Shown here in pieces: positions 36,247 through 47,727 of a stretch of DNA of 64,000 nt (the stretch's first letter is position 1; every line of letters begins with the position of its first letter). The stretch comes from Augochlora pura (lineage: Eukaryota; Arthropoda; Insecta; Hymenoptera; Halictidae), in assembly GCF_028453695.1 (NCBI RefSeq), contig NC_135775.1:6216046-6280045 (forward strand), written 5' to 3'. The notes beneath the pieces are model-generated. The model did no database searches and was not told the DNA's origin. It saw only the letters and a program-made list of their open reading frames with translations. The position numbers and the translations under genes were made by a program.

Positions 36247-37181
36247 AGTATTACATGCTCGTGCGTGTGACGTTCTGCGATGGTATACGTGCATCTCCGG
36301 CAGCGTCTCTCGGAACGGCTCGGCTCCGTTCGGCTGCGACCGATGTTGCCCAAACCGAGCAGGACGATATACATGGTGGCCCTTACAGTACTGTATTCTT
36401 GCATAAAGTAGTGTTAAATGAAATTTTGAAATTTTATATTAATATGATATATTATGAAATTACAAAATATATTCTACTATGCTATGTATGCTGTATGTGA
36501 GGCAATATCCTTGGATGACTATTTCAAATTGTGCTAGCCAAGACGTGAACTCTTGATCTTGCAACCATGAGTCGTTGAATTTAGCTGTGCTTCTTTGTTT
36601 TGAAACTAGTGGACCCATAATTCTGATACTCGTATCAGTTAATAACACTGAGGTTCCTGTACCAGGTAACAAAATTCTATTGTTTGACTCGGACCTCAGA
36701 AAATATAATGGGAGTTTTGTTGCAACCTCTTTTCACCTATTTATAATATTATTATTAATACTATACCAACACGTTACATTGAAAAGTAATGCATTCTTTT
36801 ATAAAATATAACTTACCCAATTTTTCCGTAATATTAAAAAATCTGCAACTTCATAAACTATAGCAAACCACTCATATAGATATATATTTTGTAATTTTGT
36901 AACTGTGTATAGAGTACATTCTGTAATGTCAACTATATATTATGATAATATAAAATTTCTAAATTTCATTTAACGTTTTTTTCGCATTTTATGAAGTTAA
37001 GTACACTAATCCGTCATTACCTGAGGTGACCCACACAATTTTATCTAAGAATAGAGTACTGTAAGGGCTACCGTGTATATTATTTCGTTCGGTTCGGGCA
37101 GCATCGGTCGCGGCCGAACCATTCCGAGCGACGCGACTGAAGGTGCACGTACACCACCGCAATACGGCACATGTACTAGCA
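36247..37181. mobile_element. non-autonomous element with about 200-base inverted repeats
   Basis: The left arm (36247-36450) and right arm (about 36950-37181) are inverted copies at roughly 80 percent by eye. They share CGACCGATG.TGCCC, CCCTTACAGTACT and TTAAATGAAATTT. The central 500 bases contain a transposase-like fragment on the minus strand. Confidence 0.7.
36460..36672 (-). pseudogene. transposase-like fragment inside the long-TIR element
   Basis: A 70-codon ORF contains KFNDSWLQDQEFTSWLA, the phrase that often opens transposases with an N-terminal zinc-finger domain (hAT-like and related families). No zinc ligands or catalytic domain follow, so this is a small remnant. The family assignment is tentative. 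Confidence 0.4.
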
Positions 37182-37271
37182 TGTTTTAGTAAATTAGTGC
37201 AAATTTAGTAAAAATCCAAAAAACCGGATGAGGATAAGCACTTCTATGACTAGCCGGATTGTCTTTAGACG

Positions 37272-37366
37272 TATCAACCAAAGCCACTATTTCCAATTCT
37301 TTTGACCACTATTCCCCATTTTTTAACCACTATTCCCAATTTTTTAACCACAATTACCTTATTATT
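37272..37366. repeat. tandem repeat, about 23-base unit
   Basis: Repeated CCACTATTCCCAATTTTTTA units, four copies with variation. Confidence 0.7.
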
Positions 37367-37491
37367 ACCTCGACTCCAATCACTTGTATTAATTCAAGCA
37401 ATAGTCAAGCAAAGCTTCTAAGAATCCTTTATTCTGACGAATAAATGGGCGACGTTGTGCTCTGTCCGCAACTTCTGAAATTACAACCACT

Positions 37492-37734
37492 TCAATGAAT
37501 ACCAATCATCCGCATACGGGCGAATCGACTCACTAACTTTTTGCCATCATAAACTAATACAAGGTCCTCGCTTGTTAGCGAAACGTTCTTGTTTCGCCTT
37601 TTGAAATCCAACGCGACGTTTGCCATTGGTCCTGGACCTTGTGCGTCGTTCTTATTAGCGGGGTTCTGAATCGTGGCCGCAGAAACTGGAATGGAAACTT
37701 GCCGATTAGCAGATATTTCATTTATGAAACTCAT
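37492..37734 (-). CDS. short ORF, possible N-terminus of a viral structural protein
   Basis: An 80-codon ORF starts with ATG (MSFINEISANRQVSIPVSAA) and ends MRMIGIH. It is rich in Asn, Ala, Val and Lys and has no signal peptide or Cys. It shares the strand of the two nucleoprotein-like remnants 3 to 6 kb away and could be the start of the same protein, but no overlap exists to prove it. It sits between the long-TIR element (ends about 37181) and a TTAA-type MITE (from 37830). Confidence 0.3.
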   Translation of the reverse strand: MSFINEISANRQVSIPVSAATIQNPANKNDAQGPGPMANVALDFKRRNKNVSLTSEDLVLVYDGKKLVSRFARMRMIGIH

Positions 37735-37829
37735 AGATACTAATCTGTGTCATAAATATGCAGCCTTTATACCAGACATAACCTAGTTGCCCACACGTGA
37801 ATCTATCTTTACTTGCAAAGGTCGAGGCA

Positions 37830-38080
37830 TTAACCCCTTGCACTATCGTTCCTTTCATGCTGCGACGATTAGCACTTATTCGTACCTAATAATTTTCCTA
37901 ATAGGACTAAATAATTTTTGTTTTCTGTATTATCTTCATTTACCTTCGTTTCTATACTTCGATGACAGAAGGGTTTATTTTTATCTCGACGTAGAAGAAA
38001 TTAATAATATTCATATTCGGTAGATCTTGTATAAAATCTTCACCACGAGTCTGACACGTTATTATAGTGCGAGGGGTTAA
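37830..38080. mobile_element. TTAA-type MITE, family P2
   Basis: TTAACCCCTTGCACTATCG and TTATAGTGCGAGGGGTTAA are inverted ends with TTAA borders. It is 251 bases and non-coding. Confidence 0.8.
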
Positions 38081-38590
38081 CCACGAGCCAAGGTGTTAGC
38101 AACGAATATACACCAATTTTGCGACCGTGTGTTATTACCGTTGTCACCCGCATGTTTTCCTTCGTCGCAAATGTGACAGATATTGATCTATGTAACATAT
38201 GATAATGAGTTGATAAAACCGGCACTATTTCCCCGTTTCCTTGTAGTGCACAGTTCTTTTTCCATGAATTGTTTTCGCGGCAAAATTGAGAATCTTGCGA
38301 TCTTTAAGCGTATAAGCTGTTCATACAGATGCTATACGGAGGCATAAAAATATTTGCCATATTCAGAAAATAGATACGGTCAGCTGTGAGTCACTCGTAA
38401 CGTAGACTTTCTTTCCATGTCATTGTCGGTTATTGTATTGTTCCGCAAGGCTGCCAGTGCTCTGTTAATGAGTCCATTTTTAATACTAGTTTCCTTCCAT
38501 TTGTTAGTTGATTGCGTACGACAGAACGTTGAATTGGTCAGGTCTATTAACAGACAATAGGGTTAGCATTCAAGTCGGAAACATGCAAGA

Positions 38591-38690
38591 NNNNNNNNNN
38601 NNNNNNNNNNNNNNNNNNNNNNNNNNNNNNNNNNNNNNNNNNNNNNNNNNNNNNNNNNNNNNNNNNNNNNNNNNNNNNNNNNNNNNNNNN
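38591..38690. other. assembly gap (100 N)
   Basis: Exactly 100 N in ordinary sequence. Confidence 0.99.
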
Positions 38691-38699
38691 ACGATATCA

Positions 38700-40975
38700 G
38701 CTCGTTATCGCCCGGTATAAAATGTGTTTGCGTAGATATATTCCGTGCGTGCACTCGCGGTCCGTGTAGATCCACTCCCGTGATTACCGCGCGAGCATTT
38801 GGGGTCCCGCTGGTCAATTTGCGACAATTACCGAGCCGTTGCGACTGGTTAAAGGCAGTTAGCGCTCCGGGGGAACAACGAGCAGAACCGCGCGGAGCCT
38901 CTCGAAGGCCCTCGCGAAGAATTTCATTGTTGTCCTTTATTGTTATCTGTTTTGCCGTGCCGGGATTCGAGCCGAGTCCGCTGTTCTTTCGCTATGTTTT
39001 CGTAGAAAATCCTTGACCGGGTGGCATGCATGGTCGCGCGACACCGATTACGCCTTCTCTTTCGCCGTTTCATTGGTCGACGGACGTGAACGCACAGCCT
39101 TAACCTTACCGATAACCCATCTGGGAATCGAACAACGTGAAAGCCCGGGCGATCTCGTAATCGAATCTTCACGGATAGTGTAATCTGTCATGTTCTTTCT
39201 CTTGCTTTCCCTGTTGTAGGAACTGATTGGAAATCAAATATATTTCTCCCCTCTCTTCGATGCAAAAATATCTGTCGCAAATAATTAGGAAGAAGTTGAT
39301 CATAGATGGATCTAATAGATCGTACATAATAGTAGTGCAACGCTGATACTAACATTATGGTACAATATTGTATTGCATAATATCTCTACAATTTAACGAC
39401 TGGATATTTTCGCGAAAGGAAAATATTCTGGATCAAAGAAACGCCAAATAGAAAGTCCTTCTCTTCTTCGATCGCTTGAACAAGCTCTAAACGTGACATC
39501 GTCGCTTTCAGACTCTTCTAACTGTTTCAAGTTTCGCCCTAATTTGATTGCGAACGCATAACCCCGATCTAGTGCAACAACAATGATCTTCGACACTCGA
39601 AGCTTGCGCTACTTGTGGACGATTAACGATGGCGTCGATACGACGGCACGACGACTGAACCATAAAGTAGAGATTCGATCGCGGACAGCGAGCGCGGATT
39701 CAACTTTGTACCAAGAGTTTACGGACCTCGGTAGCTGTTGGAACCGGTCTCCCCGCGACGATCGCGAACGAGCGTAATCGTTATGTAAGAACGACTCGCG
39801 AGCTAACAACCGTGTGGCCATGTGCTTCACCGTCGTCTCGTACGAGGGTCAGGACCCGAGCGGGCAGAGTGCACGACGAGGGAGCGCGGGGGCGGTCAGC
39901 ACCGCCCGTAGAAAACGTTCCTCTATCTAGGCCAAGCGAGACCACGGATCCCGGTCGATCGCTTGCGCGAGCCTCGGACGCGTTCACGATGATCTTTCGA
40001 TGATCCGGCGCGGTTCGGCGAACCTCTATTTCCGTGATCTGAACGCGACCAAACGACGTCGAACGCCGTCAAACTTTGTGAGATCTCGTTTGAACCGCGA
40101 CACGCTTGACCCAGTAATCGAGAAAACAGCTTCTTCGACGACTGTACACGTTTATTTCCGGTTCTACCGATGGACCAATTAGAAGCTACAGATCGAAGGA
40201 TAGAGTGACACGTAAAATATTGCCTGTTGAATCATTCGATTGGTGAACAATAAAAATGTCATATCTCTCTCTCTTTTTTTTTTTTTAAGTACAGGATTTA
40301 AAGAATTTTTTGGGGGGGGAAATAATACGCTGGTAATATACAATAAGAATGTGGAACTGGTTATGTCAAACGTTTATACGTAATAAACATTCCATGTGCA
40401 CCAACCTTATCATTAACTCCTCGTGATTAGCATCGTAAACGATGCTAATTTATTTCTGTTCCCTAGGTTTGGTAAAACTCGAAGTAAACGAAAATTAAAC
40501 GGTCATTTGATTTTTCGTAACGAACTCGCATTGATGTATTCCGTCTGCGTTACTATCTGAGAGGACGTCACGCGCGTACGACAATCATTTCTTGTTTTGC
40601 ATAAAGCCAGTTACATTTCTAAACGACTGTCCGTAAATAGCAAGAATATCGCGTTCGCGTTTGAAAATACACATTTTTCGAAGGCTTGTTTCCTATTCGG
40701 TCGGTAGTCTTTGCCTCTTGCTCGCCGTTTTACGCGTCTCGTAGAAACGTTTGTTTTCATTGATTTTGTACGGTCTCTGGTAGGTTATAAACGTCGCCGG
40801 TGGTTCGATACTACACACTTTGACATGGTTCGTCTGCCATAGTAAATCGATACATCTTCCACGTTTTCAATGCAAATATACACCATTGACTCCAATAAAA
40901 CTCTGGCTTCGGTTATTCTCTCGTACAAGCATCATTCACGGGTTGGTTAATGAAAATAGTAACGAGTCAAGGTTT
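38700..40975. other. gene-free stretch
   Basis: No recognisable coding exon lies in this stretch upstream of the first visible sima exon. It includes a moderately CpG-rich part at 39600-40080. Confidence 0.5.
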
Positions 40976-40979
40976 CAAC

Positions 40980-41153
40980 AACTGTAGTGAATTCTTTCGG
41001 AACGTGCTTCGACTTACGAACAAAAATTGACAATTTGTGAAGTGACGATATGATGATTTGAGCCTCACGTCGATTGTCAACGACTGTAAAAATGAGCTGC
41101 GAGGCTCAAATCATCGTATCGTTACTTCACAGATTGTCAATTTTTGTATATAA
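40980..41153. mobile_element. M1-family foldback copy
   Basis: The arms at about 41020-41072 and 41089-41150 are near-perfect inverted repeats (ACAAAAATTGACAATTTGTG and GATTTGAGCCTC) around a 16-base loop. The element could form a hairpin of about 50 base pairs. Its centre matches the middle of the copy at 62296. It lies 390 bases before the first sima exon of the window. Confidence 0.7.
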
Positions 41154-41540
41154 AAAATGAGAAATAAAACGGGATAGTATTTATGTGCTCTAAAACGTTT
41201 AGTGCACATTTTAAAACAAGGTCGTTATACAGAGTTGACCGAAGAAATATTTTAAGAGTTTACCGCAAAGAATTGAATAGATACGCGTTTTTCATAGAAA
41301 ATGAACGCGGCAGGATTAAGTTAAGCCGCATTCCGAAAATGGAAGACAAGATAGGATCGAGCGAAGTCACGCTCGAAAAGTCAAATAAAAGAGGTTTAAG
41401 TCTATATACTTTCTTAAAAGCCGGCTTGACGAAACTTTTGGTCGGAGGCTAGGGTTGGAGTTTAACGAATGAAAGCGGAGAGTGTGTGGATGAGTCGCGG
41501 TGACGGGATCCGTTGCACCAGGTAGGATTTCTGATTGCAG

Positions 41541-44500
41541 CGGGGTGGAGCGCGAGGATGAGGTGTACAGCGTGCGTCAACAGGCAGCCCGTGACACCGA
41601 GCCGAGCCTCGTGAAGTCGGAGAAGCTGGTCTCGAGCAGCATCAACGAGACCGTCGAGAAAGAGCAGCCGCAACAACAGGAGCAGCAGCAACCAGCTTCT
41701 CAGCAGCCGGCCACGACGAAGCTACGGCTGCAGGTGCAGGTGACTAGCAGCGCTGGAAACACCGATCGCGACGACAGCGAAGACGTCGAGGAACAAGCAG
41801 CGATCGAGCCGGCGAAGGGCGAGTACAAGTCTTGCAGCGAGGCTGTCCAGCAGAAGGAACCGATCGTCGAGCCGGTGAAACCTCTGGCAGTGACGACCTC
41901 GACGTTCCGCGCCGCGGCGCCCAAAGCGAAAAAGGAGCCGGCTGTGCTCCAGGACGGCTCGCGGAAGGATAACACCTTCCCGAGACCGGTCCGCGACGCA
42001 GAGAAATCGTTCGTCGGCGTGCAAGCGCTCAAGGACTTGCCCGAGAAGTCGTTCAAGGAGAACGACGAGCCGAAACGGAAGCTGCGGGCCACTCGCCGCC
42101 CGATCCCCTTCATCTTTCAGGTATCGATCATTATCTCTCATCGATTCCGTTCTGATCCGGTTCATTGGTCTCTGTAAATTCCAAATTGGCACGATAAATT
42201 TTCCTATTTAGGATAATCTGATTCTTATCAAAATTAAGAGGGGCGCAGATCAAGTTAAATGAGAAGGAGTTTCAGTCAACCCTTCGGTGGTTTCGAATTT
42301 ATTTACGAGATACAAAGTTTTAAACTCTGCTCTTTTGTCTAAATTCTCTTTATTTTATTTCAAACTTTTATACCAATAAAAGTTCTCTCGTCAGAACCAG
42401 CCGGATAAATTTCTGAATAAATTTAACTTTGCCAGTCTTGTAAGTCTATGCGCGTTAAGAACTATTTTCTTGCTCGAGATGGCTTTTGTTTTACGTCAAA
42501 GGGGGAGGTTTAATCTAATCTAGAATTTTGCGTAATTGAATATTTTATACGGAAAATTTCTTATCTCACGGCACAAGGTTTGCTTATAAACGTGAATCGT
42601 TCCAGGGCAAGCCGGCATTGGACTACAATCCGAAGACCAAGACGATCACCAGGCAGGTGTTCGTGCCGATATCCCCGCAACAACAGCAGCAGCAACAGCA
42701 ACAATCGGACGGGATCACGTGCAGACCGCCGCCGCAGACTGCAACAGCGAGTATATTCGCGCCTCGTACCGAGGACATGAACAAGGGCTTCTTGACGTTC
42801 AGCGAGGATCAACCAGGCCTTACCAGTGGGTGTCCTTTTGACCATATATTAACCCTTTGCAGTCGGAGACATTTTCCAAAGAAATTCAAAATAATTTACA
42901 TCACCTGTGGTATTTCGATTTTATACAATCTAATGCACGTTGTACTTGTGATATTGCATTTCGCGACTCACGCAGCGGTTACACTTTTAGCAGATTTTAT
43001 ACATATTTATACAATTTTTTATTTATACGATTTTATACAATTTGATAATGTTAACGCGTTGATGATCAGTCACGAGTTAACTGATACTCTTATGTTCAGA
43101 CGTTGTAAAATCATTGGTCAACAATCTGTTGAAATTATTTTGGAACGTGGTACAGCAGTTTTCAATGACACCATAAAGCTGTGATTCGAGTGCAAAGGGT
43201 TAACCTTTATCGAATCCTGTCCGATTAATTCTCAGAGAATTCGATAATCCGTCCTTGACAAAGAAAGTCCGAGGAGAAAGTACGTAACGCACCCCAGCTA
43301 CGCACCGGCTCCGCCGCATCTAATTCCCACCGATATTCAACGATCGATTTCCCATAATTAGCCTCGGCAGTCGCGGCCAATCTTCTCCGAACCCGACCAC
43401 GTTGGTGGCTTCCTTTTTTCCTCGACGATGCACGCAGATCGTTATAACACGGCGAGCGGAAGAAGCCGCGACACGTGACTCGATCGCGATAACGTCTTCG
43501 CGCGACTCGAGGAAGAGGGGAAGCGGGATGAGGACGAGGCGGAAGAATAGTTTGTCGGTACATCTCGGTGTCTCGCGTTGGGAGCGGCGCTGACATAATT
43601 TATCGGCTCCGGATGATAGGAGAGACCGAATGCGCGCTCGATCGAACTCGCTGACCGGGACGCTTGTGCGATTTTCTTGTTCCAGTGTTGAAGGACGAGC
43701 CGGAGGACTTGACGCATCTGGCGCCCACACCTGGCGACGTCTGCGTCCCTCTGGAGGACACGCCTTTCCTCACCGACATGCTCGACGAGTTCATCCTCAG
43801 CAACGACAACTATTGTCCCCTGCTCAGTCCCGGAGCCGGTCTAGTCACGGAACTACGCTCCACGGACTTCGGTGATTCCCTCAAGGACACCGATCTCAGC
43901 GACACCAGGAACAAGGGCTTGGGCGAGTCTCTGGCCGACAGCGATCCCTTCATGTACGGCGACTCGCCGAGCAGCCCGTGCAGCATCGACCCCAACTCTG
44001 TGTCACCGTCCCTCATCAAATACAGACAAGTAGGTACTTGGACTGCGTTGGGACTGTTCTCGCTGTTGGTGGCAGAGCTAATCGCTTGATAATTGAGCCG
44101 GTTTTGATCTTCATTAAATCAGCAAACAGGAAAGCATTGTAAAACAGATAGAAAAAAGTCTAGACAATGATGTAGCTCAGCCACCGTAAATCAAGCAGTT
44201 CAAAAGAGTAGAATGATAACGAATCAATCGCACTGTACAATTTTTATGAAATATGATTCTCGTTTTGCAGAGCCCAGAGAGAAGCATGGACTCTCTAGGC
44301 AGCCCAACAGGAGGCAGCGGTGCCGAAGGTTTGTCCGAAGACGAGATGCTGATGCTAGGCCTCAGCGACAGTATAGCAGACGATGAATTGGCGCTGAGAG
44401 CTCCCTACATACCCATGTCAGACCAAGACGAAGCGTTGGATCTACTGATCAGCGACGACATGGTCATGTGGAGCCCGCCTCAGACCACAGAAAAAAGCTG

Positions 44501-47303
44501 TCCAAAATGGTACACTGCCTGGTCCTGCGTTAGGCGACATTTGTCTATTGATTAAAAGCTATAAACTAGTTTGATTAAAAGCTTCTTTGAAAGAATAGGG
44601 CGATGGATGCAATGTCAAACAAGAGCTTGGAAGACACATGTCCTTAACGCAGTTCGAATCCCACCATTCCTCGAAGAGATCCCAAGTTACCAATGGTTGC
44701 TTCTAGGATGCTGGACGAAAAGGACCAAAGGATGACGGACTCGAGTCTGGCTCAGCTATTAAAGACAGACCAAGTTGTCTCCAGAAAATACAACGACCAC
44801 GGCGGCGGCCTGGTGAACCCGGTGCAGGTGCTTGGTCAAATCCCGAGGAAACGTGAGTATCCATTGTTCCGATTCTTCAGCACTTAAGTTAAGTTCTCTG
44901 ATCATCCTCGTTTCCACAGACACTGGCTTGGATGTCAGTCATTGGACCTCGAAGCTGGACAGACCCAACAAACGCCTCCACACAGCCTCGTTGGACACGG
45001 GGACAGAGAACAAGCGAATCAAATGCGACGATTCCAGTCGTCGGGCCAGTCCTCTGGCGCTGGAGGACCATTTGCTCGGCAAACAGCAGCCGTCCATGCC
45101 TAGGAAGCCGGTGGGCATGGGCGGTAGCCAGCTGCTGCGCCGGCTGGTCTCCCAGCAGACGGTGCAGAGGAGCAACGGCGTCTACCAGGGCGACTGTTTC
45201 ACGGGCAGCCCGCGCAGGAACGACGCCAGGAACCTGGGGATGAATGACGGCGACGGGGACAGCGGGGGCGGCGGATGCGAGGGCGGGGGAGGCGGGGACG
45301 GGGCTCAGAGCGGCTCAGAGCGGACCTCGGTTGCCGGTTGCAACAGCGTGCTGATGAACCTTCTGGTGTCCGGCTGCGACGTGAGTGCGGGATACGTGTG
45401 CTTCGCGAAACCGAAGCCGTCAAAAAGCATCGCAAGCACGTGAACCGGAGCGGACCGGTGGATCGCCTTTCTGACTCTCTTACACACACTCTGTCTCTCT
45501 CTTTTTCTCTTTCTCCCCTTCTCTTTCTTTGTCTATCTCTCTTTGTGTCCATGTCTTCTGTAACTGTTCAGACACGAAGGCTGGTCGATCGACTGGCGGA
45601 CACAGTCGATCTGCGTCTCGACGTCGCGATGCATTGTAAACGAACGTTGAACGTTCCGCTGGATTTTGTACCCAGATCGACGCGCGAACCGTAATGGCGT
45701 AGAGGCCTGTCGCCATTGTCGCGTTCCTAGATTAGGTCGTGCGCAATTGGTCCGCTCCGGAAGTGCTGCGCAGATGCTCGAGAAACGGTGAACTCTCTTA
45801 AACCCCCGGTCGCTGGGTCCTGGAACGATATTGTTTCTAATGAGGTCTCTCCAGCGAAGGAGTAGACGTGGATAAGCATGATCGAGCGACCGCGTGGTAC
45901 CGCGATACAGAGACGAGATGTTTTGTCGAGTACGTCGGCATGGTCGTTGGTAACACCGCGACCCTTAGAGTCACGTTATGTATTCTTTACTTGCAAAGTA
46001 TATGGAATTGTTGATTGAAGATTGTCAAGACGAAAAGGAAGAAATACATTGAACATTGAACATCGAACCACCTGTACTGCTGCGTTTCGTTTCCTCCTCT
46101 CTCATCCCTACCGTTCCATCTTTTTGCGTTTTGTTGTTGTTCGAGGATAATCTAGCCTCTTCATTTGCTGACCGAGATGATTCGTATCGAGTAGCGTTTC
46201 ATGCACAATTTATGGCCGGCTGTAAAATAGCTTTGATCGTTATCGATCGTCGCGATACCTTGGCTTTTTTATGTTCTTTTATAGTTAAAAATTATGTTCG
46301 AATATATAGTTTGATCGGTTATCGATTGATAAAATGCACGGAATTTTTTAATTGCTTGTTATAACAAAATAGTCAGTGCATCATTAGATAGAGACGTTTG
46401 TTGTTTATGGGGTTTTGTGGCCTCCCTAAGTCATTCTAGAGATAGCGCGTTCTTGAGTATTTAATGAAGATTAGTTTTATTGATTGTAGTTTGCGTAGAA
46501 TTATGTAATAAAAACATCGACGAGCGTGGCCTTGTTTTTGCGTGTCGAGGAAGACGCGACTGCAGCGGTACGTGATTAGATACTGTTTTTAATTTTTAGA
46601 GTTTCCCCACTTCTCCTGCTATTTCGACGAAACGCAGCATGCTCGAGCAGCATTTCAATCGATTTTCATTAATGCTAGATTTACCGAGTGAAATCGTGAG
46701 TGAATCATAGAATCGTTTGAAAAGTATACGATGAATTTGATGCTCGACAAAGATCTCGTTTACATCTAAAATTATTTATTTAGTTTTAACCATTTGTCCA
46801 TGCTATAAAAATAAATAACTAACCAGGACGATTTGTTGCTCACCATCAGAACGTGGTAGTGGCAATGGAACCGTTTTTATTCTGTTATATTTGTAAATCT
46901 TTTACAATAGTCGCACTTAACAATTATTGTCCAATTTATTAAAGAGTACTGTTATCAGTATAGTAATCTTTATGATTTATTGCAGGAGAACTTGATGGAA
47001 TCTCGCAACGTGCCCACCTCGCTTTCAAAGAGTTTGACAACACCGTTGTCCATCAAACTGGAGAACCAAATGGTGCCTCAGTGTCCTTCATCCGGAGGAT
47101 CAACAGGATCGTACGATCAGATGAGCCCGGACTCGAGCAAACGGGTCTCCGGGTCGTTCGTCAGCGAAGGATCGTTGGTCTCGCCGTCTTCGACGATGAT
47201 CAACTTTGAAAATTTCGATTATGATCCGAGTTTGACGAGTAGCGGTTTGCTACAGGTGCAACCGGACCTGTTCGGGACCCTCCTGGATCGGGAGCTCGTT
47301 TAA
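41541..47303 (+). CDS. sima: HIF-1 alpha (similar), C-terminal exons
   Basis: This is the C-terminal part of the hypoxia-inducible bHLH-PAS transcription factor. Coding exons with GT/AG borders and compatible phases are 41541-42120, 42606-42825, 43686-44029, 44271-44509, 44653-44852, 44920-45380 and 46986-47303 (TAA). The first exon starts in the PAC tail of PAS-B (SGVEREDEVYSVRQ), then becomes low-complexity and Gln/Glu/Lys-rich. Exon 3 carries the first prolyl-hydroxylation motif (DLTHLAPTPGD) and exon 4 the second (LALRAPYIPM). These are the two oxygen-dependent degradation sites that PHD and VHL act on in normoxia. Exon 6 is basic, then Gly-rich; the last exon ends QPDLFGTLLDRELV. The bHLH and PAS exons are not seen in the window and should lie to the left. 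The fifth exon boundary (44653) is the least certain. Identification is from motif order, with no alignment run. Confidence 0.92.
42849..43203. mobile_element. TTAA-type MITE, family P1, in a sima intron
   Basis: It is bordered by TTAACCCTTTGCAGTCGGAG and ATTCGAGTGCAAAGGGTTAA. At 355 bases it is longer than its relatives, with a TTATACAATTT-rich internal expansion. It starts 24 bases after the donor of sima exon 42606-42825. Confidence 0.75.
43709..43726 (+). other. sima: N-terminal ODD prolyl-hydroxylation motif (LxxLAP)
   Basis: The codons read LTHLAP followed by TPGD, which matches the LxxLAP consensus of the N-terminal hydroxylation site of HIF-alpha proteins. The target proline codon is 43724-43726. 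It sits nine codons after the LKDEP start of the exon. In the family, hydroxylation here recruits VHL and triggers degradation. Confidence 0.88.
44388..44417 (+). other. sima: C-terminal ODD prolyl-hydroxylation motif
   Basis: The codons read LALRAPYIPM, the core APYIPM motif of the second HIF-alpha hydroxylation site. The target proline codon is 44403-44405. The residue two before the proline is Arg, where vertebrate proteins have Leu (LxxLAP). An acidic SDQDEALDLL follows, as in the C-ODD and N-terminal transactivation region of the family. Confidence 0.88.
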
Positions 47304-47721
47304 AAGATCATAAGGTATAAACGATGACTGCCGAAGAAATATGCAATATCAAGACGTCACGATTATGCTGTGGAATTCCCTAAATTTTATGAAAATAACA
47401 ACTTCTTTAGTCTCCTTTTCCATTGGAAACGATGCCTTCGATGACAGGTTACATCGTAAATTTCTGGAAATTTTTAATTGCATTAATTATTGATTCAGTC
47501 GTTATTAAAGTAGGAAATTTATTGTTTTTGATAATGTTTGTTCTATTTGTAAAAAAACCACAGTCTAATCATGATTAATCTACGTTGCCTGCGTTTGACG
47601 CTGAAACTATCAACCCAATCTAAACGATCGCTTCATAATTGTATTACAACAATTACATTAGGTGTAAAAAAGTGAATTTCGCGAGTCTTTGAGATAATTT
47701 TGTTATTGCGAGTCAGTGTAA

Positions 47722-47727
47722 AATAAA
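47722..47727 (+). promoter_or_regulatory. candidate polyadenylation signal of sima
   Basis: An AATAAA hexamer lies 419 bases after the sima stop codon in AT-rich 3' sequence. Another AATAAA at 49200-49205 could serve a longer 3' UTR. Which one is used cannot be told from sequence. Confidence 0.35.

Noticed and set aside
41700..42192. Antisense ORFs opposite the first sima exon
   Set aside because: They are shadows of the coding strand of a GC-rich exon.
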